Assembly: GCF_008930665.1 (NCBI RefSeq)
Contig: NZ_PQMG01000003.1
Span: 186,001 to 250,000 of the forward strand
Length of the DNA: 64,000 bases
Source of the DNA: Corynebacterium sp. 74A
Lineage (GTDB): Bacteria > Actinomycetota > Actinomycetes > Mycobacteriales > Mycobacteriaceae
Direction of reading: 5' to 3'
Each line of letters opens with the position of its first letter. Position 1 is the stretch's first letter. The notes beneath the pieces were generated by a model, which searched no databases, was not told the DNA's origin, and worked only from the letters and a program-made list of their open reading frames with translations. Of the stretch, positions 48,982-58,679 are shown in pieces. Both the position numbers and the translations under genes were made by a program.

Positions 48982-50183
48982 GATTTACGCTCCCAGAATG
49001 CCGGTCCGACAGACTCGATAAAGTTGCCTGCGGCGACGAGGTAACCATCTTCATCGACGGTAATGGGCAGCTGCGGCAGCGCACGAGCGGCGGGGCCGAA
49101 CACCGGCTTGCCGAAGTGCAAAGCGTCGAACTGCGATTGGTGACAGGGGCACAGGATTCGGTTGGTCTGGGCCTCGTAGAGCGAGGTCGGGCAACCGATG
49201 TGCGTGCAGATCTTGGAGTAGGCGTAGTAGTCGCCGTAGTGGAAGTTTTCCTGTCCGACACGCTCGATCACCTTGGCAGCGTCGGCGCTGCGCAGGCGGA
49301 TCAACATGACGGCGTTACGCGGACCGTGGATCGAGTGCATGTGCTCCTCGTAGACCATGGCCTGCTTGTCGTAGCGGTCACCGTCGTTGACGTACTCGTC
49401 AGGAAGCGGGAACACCGTTTCCATCGAGGCTGCCAACAGGTCTTCGGGACGCATACGCACCAGACGGGTCACGCCCTGGGTGGTGTAGTGCCCATCGTGC
49501 TTCTCCGCGGTCACGCCGGTGTCGCGCCCCAAGTACAGCTTGGTGCCGTGCTCGGAGAGGGTCCAGCCGGAGGTCCAAAGGGTCCCGTCACCCTGGATGC
49601 CCAACTCGTGAGGCTTCCACGGGTTCTTCACCATGCCGCCGAGCGGGGCCAAGATTCCCAAGCCGGCGACGGCTGCGCCGGCGCCCATGACACCCTTGAG
49701 CATCTTGCGACGCCCCAGAGTGGAGGTCTCCCATGCGTCGTTGAACAACGCGCCGAGGGTCTTTGCATCGACCTCAGCGGAGCCGCCGTCGTGACGCTGC
49801 TGGACGGAAATCTCTTCGGGGATGAACTTCTTCACATAGGTAACTACGCCCATACCCATCGAGATGATGCCCAGACCGGCAGTCAGGCCCAACATCGGGG
49901 TGTAGAAGGTGTAAAGCCACAGTCCCTCTTGGCCGAGTGCCTTGTACTGCCACGGCCAGAAGAGGTAGATCGCCATGAAGGCGAGCATGAGAACGATGCC
50001 CGCGATGAAGAAGAAAGCGACCGAGCGCTCGGCTCGCTTCTCTGCGGGGTCATTCTCAATAGGGAAGCGTTCCTTGCGGTACGCAACCGTGACGTCATCA
50101 AGCTCGGTTCCGAGACGGGCGAGCTCCTCGTTGCTCATCGCAGCGAGTTCTTGCGAGGTGTATTCTTTGCTGTTTTTGCTCAT
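48978..50183 (-). CDS. qcrA: Cytochrome bc1 complex Rieske iron-sulfur subunit
   Basis: Carries a 2Fe-2S cluster that passes electrons from menaquinol to QcrC. 401 residues from ATG 50183: three membrane helices in the first 220 residues (actinobacterial type), then the Rieske domain with CTHIGC and CPCHQSQFD ligands (about residues 333-355). It overlaps both neighbours by 4 nt (ATGA), so qcrC-qcrA-qcrB are translationally coupled. Confidence 0.97.
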   Translation of the reverse strand: MSKNSKEYTSQELAAMSNEELARLGTELDDVTVAYRKERFPIENDPAEKRAERSVAFFFIAGIVLMLAFMAIYLFWPWQYKALGQEGLWLYTFYTPMLGLTAGLGIISMGMGVVTYVKKFIPEEISVQQRHDGGSAEVDAKTLGALFNDAWETSTLGRRKMLKGVMGAGAAVAGLGILAPLGGMVKNPWKPHELGIQGDGTLWTSGWTLSEHGTKLYLGRDTGVTAEKHDGHYTTQGVTRLVRMRPEDLLAASMETVFPLPDEYVNDGDRYDKQAMVYEEHMHSIHGPRNAVMLIRLRSADAAKVIERVGQENFHYGDYYAYSKICTHIGCPTSLYEAQTNRILCPCHQSQFDALHFGKPVFGPAARALPQLPITVDEDGYLVAAGNFIESVGPAFWERKS

Positions 50184-51061
50184 GAGCGCGATCCAATCCA
50201 CAGAGCAGCAGCGATAAGCGCTGCCATACCGGCAAGCCACATGAACATACCCTCAGCCACTGGGCCGAGGCCGCCGAGGCTCCAACCACCGGGGCTCGGG
50301 GTTTCCTTCGTGGACTTGATGTACGCGATGATGTCCTTCTTCTCGTCCAGCGAGAGCTGACGATCAGAGAACTTCGGCATGTTCTGGGGGCCAGTGAGCA
50401 TAGCCTGGTAGATCTCTTGCTCGTTGGCGGGATCCAGAACCGGAGCGTACTTACCGGAGGAGAGCGCACCGCCACGTCCGGTGAAGTTGTGGCACGACGC
50501 GCAGTTCAGTCGGAAGAGCTCGCCACCGCGGGCGACGTCTGCCGGATCGATAGTGCCGTCGTAGTGGCTACCGCGCAGCGAGTCCATGGCGATGGTGCCA
50601 TCTTCGTTCTTCACGAGGCCGGGACCGCCACCGTTGGCGTCAACATATGCGGCGAGGGCCAGTGCCTGGTGCTCGTTGTAGCGCGGGGTCTTGCGCTGTG
50701 CCTGTGCCTCATTGCGCAGCATCGGCATACGGCCAGAGTGCACCTGGAAGTACACGGCGCCTTCGCCAACACCGATCAGGGAGGGACCGCGTCCCTCAAC
50801 GCCCTGAAGGTTGGTGCCGTGGCACGTAATGCAGGCTACGTCGTAGATGTCCTTGCCCTCTTGAACGAGAGCGGCATCGTCTTTTTGGGCGGTTGCTACC
50901 TGTGCATCGGGGGTCAGTGCGTGAGCCAGCAGGCCGGCGCCAGTCAGACCCACCGTGAGTGCAAGAGCACCCGCGACGGAACGGCGTGCCTTACGCCGCG
51001 TCCGGGTCTTCTTTGCTTCCGCGGACTTCGCCGCAGAAACATCGTGTGGTGTGGTATCCAT
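50180..51061 (-). CDS. qcrC: Cytochrome bc1 complex diheme cytochrome c subunit
   Basis: Takes electrons from the Rieske protein and hands them directly to cytochrome aa3, replacing soluble cytochrome c in actinobacteria. 293 residues: twin-Arg-like basic N-terminus and a membrane anchor, two CXXCH heme sites (CITCHG about residue 78, CASCHN about 190), and a C-terminal helix. The second ATG of the pair (51064/51061) has the better spacing to AAAGG. Confidence 0.96.
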   Translation of the reverse strand: MDTTPHDVSAAKSAEAKKTRTRRKARRSVAGALALTVGLTGAGLLAHALTPDAQVATAQKDDAALVQEGKDIYDVACITCHGTNLQGVEGRGPSLIGVGEGAVYFQVHSGRMPMLRNEAQAQRKTPRYNEHQALALAAYVDANGGGPGLVKNEDGTIAMDSLRGSHYDGTIDPADVARGGELFRLNCASCHNFTGRGGALSSGKYAPVLDPANEQEIYQAMLTGPQNMPKFSDRQLSLDEKKDIIAYIKSTKETPSPGGWSLGGLGPVAEGMFMWLAGMAALIAAALWIGSRS

Positions 51062-51192
51062 CATTTTCCTTTTTCGGGTTTCGGAAAGTGAAGGGCTGTT
51101 GATCCGCGACCACTCCTTCTGCCCTGCCGCATTAGCGCCTGCCTGTCACAGACTGCGGTTGAGAGCCAGAAATGGCGCGAGACCGATACGGC

Positions 51193-51807
51193 CTACTGAA
51201 TGAAGTAAATGGTTGCGAACAGGGCAATCCAGACAACATCGACGAAGTGCCAGTAGTAGGACACTGCCATTGCTGCGGTTGCCTGTGCCGGCGTGAACTT
51301 GGACTTCGCGATACGAAGCAGGACAACCACAAAGGCCAGAACGCCCGCGAGGACGTGGGCTGCGTGGAAGCCAGTCGTAATGAAGAAGACCGAGCCGTAG
51401 ACACTGCTCTGAATAGTCAAGCCGTGCTCGACCAAGTGGTAGTACTCGTATGCCTGGCCAACGAGGAAGATCGCGCCCAACAGCGCAGACAGTGCATACC
51501 ACCGGCGGAGACCGAAGACGTCACCCCTTTCTGCTGCAAAAACGCCCCACTGTGCGGTGAAGGACGACGAAATAAGGATCGCCGTGATCATCATCGCGTA
51601 GGGGACATTGAGGTGGCCCGTTCCCTCGTCCCACGAAACTCCCTGGCCATTGGCGCGGGAGACGAAGTACATGGCGAACAGACCACAGAAGAACATCAAT
51701 TCCTGAGACAGGAACACGATCGTTCCCACACTGACCATGTTGGGTCGGTTCAGTGCGGCAACGCGCTGTGTTGCTGCCGTTCCTGAGTTATTTACTGCGC
51801 TCGTCAC
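51193..51807 (-). CDS. ctaE: Cytochrome aa3 oxidase subunit III
   Basis: 204 residues, five hydrophobic helices; [19 protein letters not shown] and [19 protein letters not shown] are subunit III signatures. GTG start at 51807. First gene of the ctaE-qcrCAB operon, with 131 bp to qcrC and no clear terminator between. Subunit I (ctaD) is not in the window. Confidence 0.96.
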   Translation of the reverse strand: MTSAVNNSGTAATQRVAALNRPNMVSVGTIVFLSQELMFFCGLFAMYFVSRANGQGVSWDEGTGHLNVPYAMMITAILISSSFTAQWGVFAAERGDVFGLRRWYALSALLGAIFLVGQAYEYYHLVEHGLTIQSSVYGSVFFITTGFHAAHVLAGVLAFVVVLLRIAKSKFTPAQATAAMAVSYYWHFVDVVWIALFATIYFIQ

Positions 51808-52315
51808 GCTTCTCAGTATGACTGATTCCTAAGGAAGATTCATCATCTACCCCCGATATAGCGCCAACTTTTTCTGTTTTCCCAGTTCGCACTCGAGGGT
51901 TTTCTAAGAATTTAAGAAGTTTTCGATGAGCCGGGAACTTTTTGGAACCGAATCCGACGCCCCTCCGTCGGCGGTGGCAGTCACTCCCCCAAGCGGGCCC
52001 GCAGCGTGATCGTCGAGGATCTCAGCAGCGTGTGCCCAATTCTCTCGCGCTCTGCTATCTCTGCGGGCGAAAGTGAGTATGCGTTTATGCTAGCGGATCA
52101 GTGCTTATTAACTCTCATAAATGCACCCTAAGAACGGCGAGATTCATCTCACAACGTTACACAACTGGGTCCCGACCCCCATAGTTACCCCCATGCGGAG
52201 GCGCTATCCGCCCGAAGATTCACCTCCCCCACCCTCAATGAGGACAGAGCGCCACGATGTCCCAGAACCGCGCCTAGGTCAGCCGGGGTTCTTAGGCTGC
52301 CCTTAGATACAACAC
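51808..52315 (-). other. Promoter region of ctaE-qcrCAB
   Basis: About 510 bp without a gene. The stretch 51830-51950 is AT-rich. At 52138-52153 the minus strand reads TGTGAGATGAATCTCG, resembling the GlxR/CRP pattern TGTGA-N6-TCACA in the left half only; it is 330 bp from ctaE and weak. No RNA element recognised. Confidence 0.35.
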
Positions 52316-52357
52316 ACGCGGCACCCGCCTCAACCGAAAGTGAGGTGGGTGCCGCGT
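52316..52357 (-). terminator. Terminator of ctaC-ctaF
   Basis: ACGCGGCACCC-x-CCTCA / TGAGG-x-GGGTGCCGCGT, 16-bp stem with one mismatch and an 8-nt loop. Confidence 0.88.
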
Positions 52358-52447
52358 GAAAAGTTTTTGTGCGCTATACGGGCCGTACGTAGGAAGCAGA
52401 CAACCTACACACCGCGGGCCCGTCTAACCGTTGTCTCGGAAAAAGAC

Positions 52448-52879
52448 TTAGTGCTTTTCCTTCGGGATGCCGTACTGCAGGTTGAGCATGGTGGTGGACC
52501 AGATAACCAGAACCGCACCGAAGCCAATCATCCAGTAGTGCATGTAGATAATGCCCGCGCCCAGCACGAAGATGGAACCAGACATCACGGCCGGCCAAAT
52601 GGAGCTCGTGGAGAAGAAGCCGTACGTGCCGGCACCGTCTTCCACTTCTGCTTCCTCCCAATCCTGCGGGAGGATGTCTTGGCGCTTCTCAGTGAAGTGG
52701 AAGTAGCCCGCGAGCATCAGGGTCATGAGAGTGGAGATCACCAGCATGGTGATACCGATCCACTCGCCACCCGGCAGGTTTCCGGAGTCTTCAACGAAGA
52801 TGGTCGCGAAAATGTAGATGATGGACGCCGCACCAATGTATGCGGTGAGGGCGTACAAGAGTTTAGAGCTGACCTTCAT
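52448..52879 (-). CDS. ctaF: Cytochrome aa3 oxidase subunit IV
   Basis: 143-residue membrane protein of the actinobacterial oxidase subunit IV family (four helices; start [18 protein letters not shown], conserved GDLPGG-like NLPGGEWIG). Required for assembly of the bc1-aa3 supercomplex in C. glutamicum. Follows ctaC by 18 bp. Confidence 0.94.
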   Translation of the reverse strand: MKVSSKLLYALTAYIGAASIIYIFATIFVEDSGNLPGGEWIGITMLVISTLMTLMLAGYFHFTEKRQDILPQDWEEAEVEDGAGTYGFFSTSSIWPAVMSGSIFVLGAGIIYMHYWMIGFGAVLVIWSTTMLNLQYGIPKEKH

Positions 52880-52897
52880 GTTTCTTGACCTCGTTTC

Positions 52898-54004
52898 CTA
52901 GTTGCCCGCGTTGGCGCCGGGCTTGTCGAGGAAGTTCCCGCCATCGCGAGAATCCTCACGGCCAGAGACGAACGGAGCAGTGGAGGTGGCGTAGGGGGCC
53001 TCGCCGATCGACTCCAGAGCAGCCGCGTTGGTGGCCTGCGGATTATTAATACGGTACTCGAGGTACTGCTTGAACTTCTCGGGGGAGACTGCACGAACTT
53101 CGAAGTTCATCATGGCGTGGTAGGTACCGCACATCTCAGCGCAGCGCCCCACAAATGCGCCTTCCTTATCGATGCTCTCAATCTGGAACTCACGCTGAGA
53201 CTTATTAGCCTCCGGGTGGGAGTACACGTCGCGCTTGAAGAGGAACTCCGGCACCCAGAAAGAGTGGGAGACGTCAGCGGAAGCCAACTGGAAGGAGATT
53301 GCGGTGTTGGTCGGCAGGACCAGAACCGGAACCTCTTCGGTGGTGCCCACGGTCTCGATCTTGTTGTAGTGGAGGTACGAACGATCGTTCAGGGACGTGC
53401 CGTGAATCGGGTTCGGGTTCTTCACGCCCTCGGGATCCTTAGCGGATGCCTCGGCTGCAGCCTGACGCTTCTCATCGGTGCCCTGGTACTCGTTACCGGT
53501 CGGGGTGAACTGGCCGTCCACCTCTTGGTAACCGAACTTCCAGTTCCACTGGTAGGCGGTAACATCCACAGTCACCTTCGGATCCTTATCCAACGCGGTG
53601 ACGCGGTCCTGGGTCTGCACGGTGAAGAAGAACAGTGCCATCACAATGAGGATTGGCACACCGGTGAGCACGAGTTCAAGGGGGATGTTGTACTGGGTCT
53701 GGCGCGGGAACTCGTCCTTGCCAGCCTTCTTAGCGCGCTTCGCGGAGAACCCAAAGATCGAGTAAATCATGAGGCCCCACATGATGATGCCGATGATCCA
53801 GGCTGTAACCCAGACCCACACCCAGAAGTTTCCCATCTCGTACGACTCAGGGGTCACACCCTCGGGCCAACCCATGCGCAGGGCATGGAAAAAACCGTTA
53901 TCAGGTGGGGTGACGTCACAACCAGTCAACGCAAGTGCGCTGACACCGGTGACGCCTGCAAGCATCGCCTTGCGCGAAATACCACGCTTTTTACGCTGTT
54001 CCAC
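52898..54004 (-). CDS. ctaC: Cytochrome aa3 oxidase subunit II
   Basis: Holds the binuclear CuA centre that receives electrons from QcrC. 368 residues from GTG 54004 (GGAAGG upstream): lipoprotein signal with lipobox LALTGC, two membrane helices, and a cupredoxin domain with the CuA ligands HSFWVPEF and GRCAEMCGTYHAMM. A charged insertion in the cupredoxin domain (GTDEKRQAAAEA region) is typical of actinobacteria. No fused cytochrome c. Confidence 0.96.
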   Translation of the reverse strand: MEQRKKRGISRKAMLAGVTGVSALALTGCDVTPPDNGFFHALRMGWPEGVTPESYEMGNFWVWVWVTAWIIGIIMWGLMIYSIFGFSAKRAKKAGKDEFPRQTQYNIPLELVLTGVPILIVMALFFFTVQTQDRVTALDKDPKVTVDVTAYQWNWKFGYQEVDGQFTPTGNEYQGTDEKRQAAAEASAKDPEGVKNPNPIHGTSLNDRSYLHYNKIETVGTTEEVPVLVLPTNTAISFQLASADVSHSFWVPEFLFKRDVYSHPEANKSQREFQIESIDKEGAFVGRCAEMCGTYHAMMNFEVRAVSPEKFKQYLEYRINNPQATNAAALESIGEAPYATSTAPFVSGREDSRDGGNFLDKPGANAGN

Positions 54005-54609
54005 GTGTGTCTGCCTTCCTGTCCACACAAAAACTTTATGAGTGCCTAGAGCTGCGAGCTCGTCCTAAGACACTCTCTTAACTAAGCAGAGTACTGCATA
54101 TCGGCTGTTTTTCCATGTTGTTTGTCATGATTCTTTAAGGATTCGGGTAATTCCTGAAAATTCTCTGAGGATTGTACTCGGCACTTCCTGCCACAACGAG
54201 AGCGATACCCGTCAATATTGTGCCCTAAGTCACCAGTTTCGGGGTGTGCTGTTCTCCCCCGTTCGGGCGTAGCCGCCCCCGCTCGCGCTCGCATCACGGG
54301 CACCATCGCGGCCGCGCCATGGCGAGTATTGAGACTACACGCCCCTCGACCCAGCCCGCCTAACGCTTAGGGCTCCACGTGATCACGGCTGTACTATTGG
54401 GAACGGCGTAGCATGCCCTGTCGTGGATACGTCGCGCGCTTGGGCACCGTGGCTGAACCCGCGCCGCCTCAGGCGCCATAGCCCGCGCCCGTCGCGGGGA
54501 TCCCGCAGCAGTGTCGGTCGCGCCAGAGCGCACCGTCGGCACTGTACGCTACGTCCCTAATATCTATAGCCCTCTGACACTCTTTAGGAATCGAGGAACC
54601 AGCCCGACT
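54005..54609. other. Divergent promoter region ctaC / ltsA
   Basis: 605 bp without a convincing gene. Nearest ctaC it is AT-rich (54070-54180) and likely holds the ctaCF promoter; nearer ltsA it is GC-rich. I found no clear GlxR, LexA or DtxR site and no RNA structure I recognise. Confidence 0.4.
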
Positions 54610-56532
54610 ATGTGTGGTCTTCTTGGAATGCTCACCGCCGAGGCGAATGCCGCCGACTTTCAACACGCCGTGGAGCAGGCGCTGCCCTGCATGCATCACC
54701 GCGGCCCCGACGCCTCGGGCACCTGGCACGATGAGCATGCTGTCTTTGGCTTCAACCGCCTCTCTATCATCGACCTCGCACATTCCCACCAGCCCCTACA
54801 CTGGGGCCCAGAGGGTGAGCCGGATCGTTACTCGATGACCTTCAACGGCGAGATCTACAACTACATCGAATTGCGGGAGACCCTACGTAAGGAGGGCTAT
54901 ACCTTCCACACCGATGGCGATACTGAAACTATTGCCGTGGGCTATCACCACTGGGGCGATAAGGTGGTCGAGCACCTCCGGGGTATGTTTGCCATCGCCA
55001 TCTGGGATACCAAGGAGCAGGTCCTCTTCCTGGCTCGCGATCAGTTCGGCATTAAGCCGCTCTACTTCGCCACTACCCCAGCCGGCACGGTCTTTTCCTC
55101 CGAGAAGAAGACCATTTTCTCCATGGCGGAGGCCATCGGTCTGGAGTTGGGCCTTGACTATCGCGCCATCGAGCACTACGTGGACTTGCAGTATGTGCCG
55201 GAGCCGGAGTCGCTCCACGAGGATATTCGCCGCCTCGAGTCGGGTTGCTTCGCCACGGTGCGCCCGGGCGAGAACCTGGTGCAGCAGCGCTATTTCCGCC
55301 CGCAGTTCAACACCACCCCCGTGGCCAAGGGTGCCGAACAGGATCTTTTTGACCGTATCGCTCGGGCGCTGGAGGATAGCGTCGAAAAGCATATGCGTGC
55401 AGATGTGACTGTCGGCTCGTTCCTCTCTGGCGGTATCGACTCCACCGCCATCGCCACCCTCGCTAAGCGGCACAATCCGAACCTGTTGACCTTCACCACC
55501 GGCTTCGAGCGCGAGGGCTATTCCGAGGTGGATGTGGCGGCGGAATCCGCGGAGGCGATCGGCGTCGAGCACATCGTGAAGATCGTCTCCCCGGAGGAGT
55601 ACGCCACGGCGATTCCGCGGATCATGTGGTACCTGGATGATCCGGTGGCGGACCCCTCGCTGGTGCCGCTGTATTTCGTGGCGCAGGAGGCCCGCAAACA
55701 CGTCAAGGTGGTGCTGTCCGGCGAGGGCGCCGATGAGCTCTTCGGCGGCTACACAATATATAAGGAGCCGCTGTCGCTGGCGCCCTTTGAGAAGGTGCCC
55801 TCTCCCCTGCGCGCGGGGCTGCGTCGTTTGGGCGCTGTGCTGCCCGAGGGCATGAAGGGCAAGTCGCTGCTCGAGCGCGGCACCATGACGATGGAGGAGC
55901 GCTACTACGGCAATGCGCGCTCCTTCAACTTCGAGCAGATGCAGCGGGTGATTCCATGGGCGAGCCGCGAGTGGGATCACCGTGAGGTCACGGCACCGAT
56001 CTACGCCGAGTCCACCCACATGGATCCGGTAGCCCGCATGCAGCACCTCGATCTCTTCACCTGGATGCGCGGCGATATCTTGGTCAAGGCCGACAAGATC
56101 AATATGGCCCACTCCCTCGAGCTACGCGTGCCCTTCCTTGATAAGGAAGTTTTCGCCGTGGCGGAGACCATCCCGCACGAGCTCAAGATCGCGCAGTCCA
56201 CCACCAAGTACGCGCTGCGTAAGGCCATGGAGCAGATCGTGCCGGCGCACGTGCTCCACCGCAAGAAGCTGGGCTTCCCCGTCCCGATGCGTCACTGGCT
56301 GGCTGGCGATGAACTGCACGGCTGGGCGCAGGACACCATCAACGAGTCCCAGACCGAGGAGATCTTCAATAAGCCTGAGGTGCTGAAGATGCTCGCCGAG
56401 CACCGCGCCGGTACCTCGGATCACTCCCGTCGCCTGTGGACGGTGCTGGCCTTCATGGTCTGGCACGGCATCTTCGTGGAAAAGCGCATCGATCCGCAGA
56501 TCGAGCAGCGCGACTACCCGGTGGATCTCTAA
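54610..56532 (+). CDS. ltsA: Glutamine-dependent amidotransferase LtsA (asparagine synthase-like)
   Basis: 640 residues from ATG 54610, so that Cys2 becomes the N-terminal nucleophile (MCGLLGML). Glutaminase domain 1-215 (LSIIDLAHSHQP, FNGEIYNY, GDTETIA), synthase domain with the PP-loop FLSGGIDSTAIATL and SGEGADELFGGY. Corynebacterial LtsA amidates the diaminopimelate of peptidoglycan precursors; loss gives lysozyme and temperature sensitivity. That function is taken from the family and synteny (next to ctaC), not from the sequence alone. Confidence 0.95.
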   Translation: MCGLLGMLTAEANAADFQHAVEQALPCMHHRGPDASGTWHDEHAVFGFNRLSIIDLAHSHQPLHWGPEGEPDRYSMTFNGEIYNYIELRETLRKEGYTFHTDGDTETIAVGYHHWGDKVVEHLRGMFAIAIWDTKEQVLFLARDQFGIKPLYFATTPAGTVFSSEKKTIFSMAEAIGLELGLDYRAIEHYVDLQYVPEPESLHEDIRRLESGCFATVRPGENLVQQRYFRPQFNTTPVAKGAEQDLFDRIARALEDSVEKHMRADVTVGSFLSGGIDSTAIATLAKRHNPNLLTFTTGFEREGYSEVDVAAESAEAIGVEHIVKIVSPEEYATAIPRIMWYLDDPVADPSLVPLYFVAQEARKHVKVVLSGEGADELFGGYTIYKEPLSLAPFEKVPSPLRAGLRRLGAVLPEGMKGKSLLERGTMTMEERYYGNARSFNFEQMQRVIPWASREWDHREVTAPIYAESTHMDPVARMQHLDLFTWMRGDILVKADKINMAHSLELRVPFLDKEVFAVAETIPHELKIAQSTTKYALRKAMEQIVPAHVLHRKKLGFPVPMRHWLAGDELHGWAQDTINESQTEEIFNKPEVLKMLAEHRAGTSDHSRRLWTVLAFMVWHGIFVEKRIDPQIEQRDYPVDL

Positions 56533-56548
56533 ACCACCACACACAGCA

Positions 56549-56589
56549 CCACAGCCCAGCATCCCGCGCAATCGGGAGCTGGGCTGTGG
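56549..56589. terminator. Terminator after ltsA, shared with the hesB-like gene
   Basis: CCACAGCCCAGC / GCTGGGCTGTGG, perfect 12-bp outer stem, inner CCCG/CGGG; between convergent genes. Confidence 0.88.
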
Positions 56590-56601
56590 TGTGTGTATGG
56601 A

Positions 56602-56615
56602 CGCTTATCGACGCC
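56602..56615 (-). repeat. Copy of the dispersed GGCGTCGATAAGCG motif
   Basis: Reads GGCGTCGATAAGCG exactly on the minus strand, between the terminator and the stop codon of the hesB-like gene. Confidence 0.65.
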
Positions 56616-56638
56616 GCCCTCCACTCACACGTGCGTGC

Positions 56639-56983
56639 TTAGTGGAAGGAGTCGCCGCAGGCACAGGAGCCGGTGGCGTTCGGGTTGTCGATGGTAAAGC
56701 CCTGGGCTTCGATGGTGTCGGAGAAATCAATGGTGGCGCCGGCGAGATATGGGGTGCTCATCTTGTCCACGACAAGCTTCACGCCGCCGACCTCATCCAT
56801 CTTGTCGCCGTCCAAGGAACGGTCATCAAAGTAGAGCTGATAACGCAGACCAGAGCAGCCGCCAGGCTGCACGGCGATACGCAGGGAGAGATCTTCGCGC
56901 CCCTCCTGCTCGAGCAGGGCCTTCGCCTTCGCGGCGGCAGCCTCGGTGAGGATTACTCCGGTGGCGGATTCGGGTGCAGTCAT
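56639..56983 (-). CDS. HesB/IscA-type iron-sulfur cluster protein
   Basis: 114 residues. A-type carrier delivering Fe-S clusters; LSLRIAVQPGGCSGLRYQLYFDD holds the first Cys and the C-terminal GSCACGDSF the CxC pair. Rv2204c homologue; adjacency to respiratory genes carrying Fe-S and heme fits. Confidence 0.95.
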   Translation of the reverse strand: MTAPESATGVILTEAAAAKAKALLEQEGREDLSLRIAVQPGGCSGLRYQLYFDDRSLDGDKMDEVGGVKLVVDKMSTPYLAGATIDFSDTIEAQGFTIDNPNATGSCACGDSFH

Positions 56984-57330
56984 GGTGAGTGGATTCTCCT
57001 TATAGTTATTGAGTCATACGACACACGGCGATCCTCGTGGGAGGCGGGCTGATGCTGTGCTCCCGAGCACGGACGCTGCTGTCATGTCAGTGGCACCAAG
57101 GCTACCGCGTGCCTCTACTGAGTGTAAACACATCCTCACAGGCACCTATTCCCCACCCTGTGTTCGCCGGCGGGAAGCCTGTGAACAGCGCTCCGGCCCG
57201 CCGCGCTGCAGCTCGGGCGGGGGTGCGTCGCCGCCACCACATACCCGTATCACCTGCCGCGCCGGCCAGCGTGGGTACTTCGCGCGCGCCGATGGGTATC
57301 TCTGGGGATTCTTTTACTAGCCTATTAGGC
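56984..57330. other. Divergent region hesB-like / DUF3043
   Basis: About 350 bp; the open frame of the downstream gene continues upstream here, but in Ala/Arg-rich, non-homologous-looking sequence, and I read the region as non-coding. The DUF3043 start has no ribosome site; TAGCCTATTAG just before its GTG could be a -10 of a leaderless transcript. Confidence 0.35.
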
Positions 57331-58038
57331 GTGAAACTACCGTGGCAGAAGAATCAAGACGAGACCGCATCCGACGCCCCCGCTGACACCAGCGCTGCGG
57401 CGGAGCATTCCACCGACTCCGAAGAGCAGCGGCCGCGGGGCTATACCCCGAAGAAGGGCCGCCCCACCCCGAAGCGCAATGAGCGTGAGCGCGAGCGCGG
57501 GGTGCGCCGCGAGCACTTCTCCGCACCGGAGACGCGCGCCGAGGCCCGCGCTCGGCGGAAGAAGTTCAAGGAGTCGATGACGAAGGAGGAGTACAAGGAG
57601 TACAAGGCGCGGCAGAAGCGGCAGCGCCGCGACGAGCAGCGCCGGGTCCAAGAGGCCATGGACCGCGGCGACGAGCGCTATCTCCTCGAGCGCGATAAGG
57701 GCGAGGTGCGTGGCTTTGCCCGCGACTGGGTGGATGCCCGCCGGTTCATCACCAATATGATGATGCCGCTGGCCCTGATCCTGCTGTTTATCATGCTGGT
57801 CTCTAATGCCGTGCCGCAGATTTCGATGGCAGCATCGGTGATCGCGATGATCATTATGCTGGCGATCTTCATCGAAGGCATCATCATGGGCCGCCGCGTG
57901 AATAGGGCCGCCCGCCTGAAGTTCCCAGGCTCCACCGAGCCTGGTTTCGGTTTGGGCTTCTACGCTTTCTCCCGCGCCGGCCAGCCCCGCCGCTGGCGTT
58001 CCCCGCGCCCGCGCGTGGAGATCGGCGCCGAGGTCTAG
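57331..58038 (+). CDS. DUF3043 membrane protein
   Basis: 235 residues from GTG 57331. Acidic/Ser N-terminus, then the DUF3043 hallmark GYTPKKGRPTPKRNERERER, a highly charged helix (about 70-125), two membrane helices (about 145-165 and 170-190) and an Arg-rich tail. Actinobacteria-specific family, unknown role, conserved at this locus. Confidence 0.88.
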   Translation: MKLPWQKNQDETASDAPADTSAAAEHSTDSEEQRPRGYTPKKGRPTPKRNERERERGVRREHFSAPETRAEARARRKKFKESMTKEEYKEYKARQKRQRRDEQRRVQEAMDRGDERYLLERDKGEVRGFARDWVDARRFITNMMMPLALILLFIMLVSNAVPQISMAASVIAMIIMLAIFIEGIIMGRRVNRAARLKFPGSTEPGFGLGFYAFSRAGQPRRWRSPRPRVEIGAEV

Positions 58039-58059
58039 AGCCATGCTGAAAGGTGCGCG

Positions 58060-58587
58060 ATGCGTCATCTGATTCTCGGCGGGGCCCGCAGTGGCAAGTC
58101 GGGCTATGCCGAAGCGCTGCTCAGCGATGCCCCAGATGTGCTCTATGTGGCCACCGCTCGGCCGTGGCCGGGGGATGAGGATTTCGCCACCCGCATCGCC
58201 GAGCATCAGCGCCGCCGTGATCCGCGGTGGCGCACGGATGATTCCTCCGATCTTCTCGCTGTGCTGCGCACCCCGCCTGCCGCGACTCTGTTGGTGGACG
58301 ATCTGGGAACGTGGATCACCCATGAGCTCGACCGCGCCCAAGCGTGGGAGGCACCGCGCGGCACCATCCGCCCGCGCTGCACGGCGCTTATCGACGCCAT
58401 CTCCTCGCTTCCCGCATCCACCACACTGGTACTGGTCAGCCCAGAGGTGGGCATGGGTGTGATCCCCGAGCACCGCTCCGGCCGGCTCTTTCGCGATGAG
58501 CTGGGCTGGCTGAATGCGCAGCTCGCCGCGGTGATGGACCGCGTCACCTTGGTGGTCGCCGGCCAGGCGCTGCCCTTAAAAAAATGA
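58060..58587 (+). CDS. cobU: Adenosylcobinamide kinase / guanylyltransferase
   Basis: Phosphorylates adenosylcobinamide and adds GMP in the late cobalamin pathway. 175 residues; P-loop LILGGARSGKSGYAE, VATARPWPGDEDFATRI with the guanylation region, VLVSPEVGMGVIPEHRSGR and GWLNAQLAA are CobU signatures. First of three late-pathway genes; 92 bp to cobT. Confidence 0.95.
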   Translation: MRHLILGGARSGKSGYAEALLSDAPDVLYVATARPWPGDEDFATRIAEHQRRRDPRWRTDDSSDLLAVLRTPPAATLLVDDLGTWITHELDRAQAWEAPRGTIRPRCTALIDAISSLPASTTLVLVSPEVGMGVIPEHRSGRLFRDELGWLNAQLAAVMDRVTLVVAGQALPLKK

Positions 58588-58679
58588 AATTCTCGGTGCT
58601 GCGGCCGTATTCTGGGTACGTCTGATCCCCAATGCGGAAACCACCCGCGGTTTCCCGTGCCACTATAAGGAGCTGTCTC

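Noticed and set aside
52138..52153. GlxR/CRP-type site upstream of ctaE-qcrCAB
   Set aside because: Only the left half (TGTGA) fits; the right half misses two of five positions and the distance of 330 bp is large.
58039..58059. Cobalamin riboswitch before cobU
   Set aside because: Only 21 bp separate cobU from the previous gene; no B12-box-like sequence is seen.
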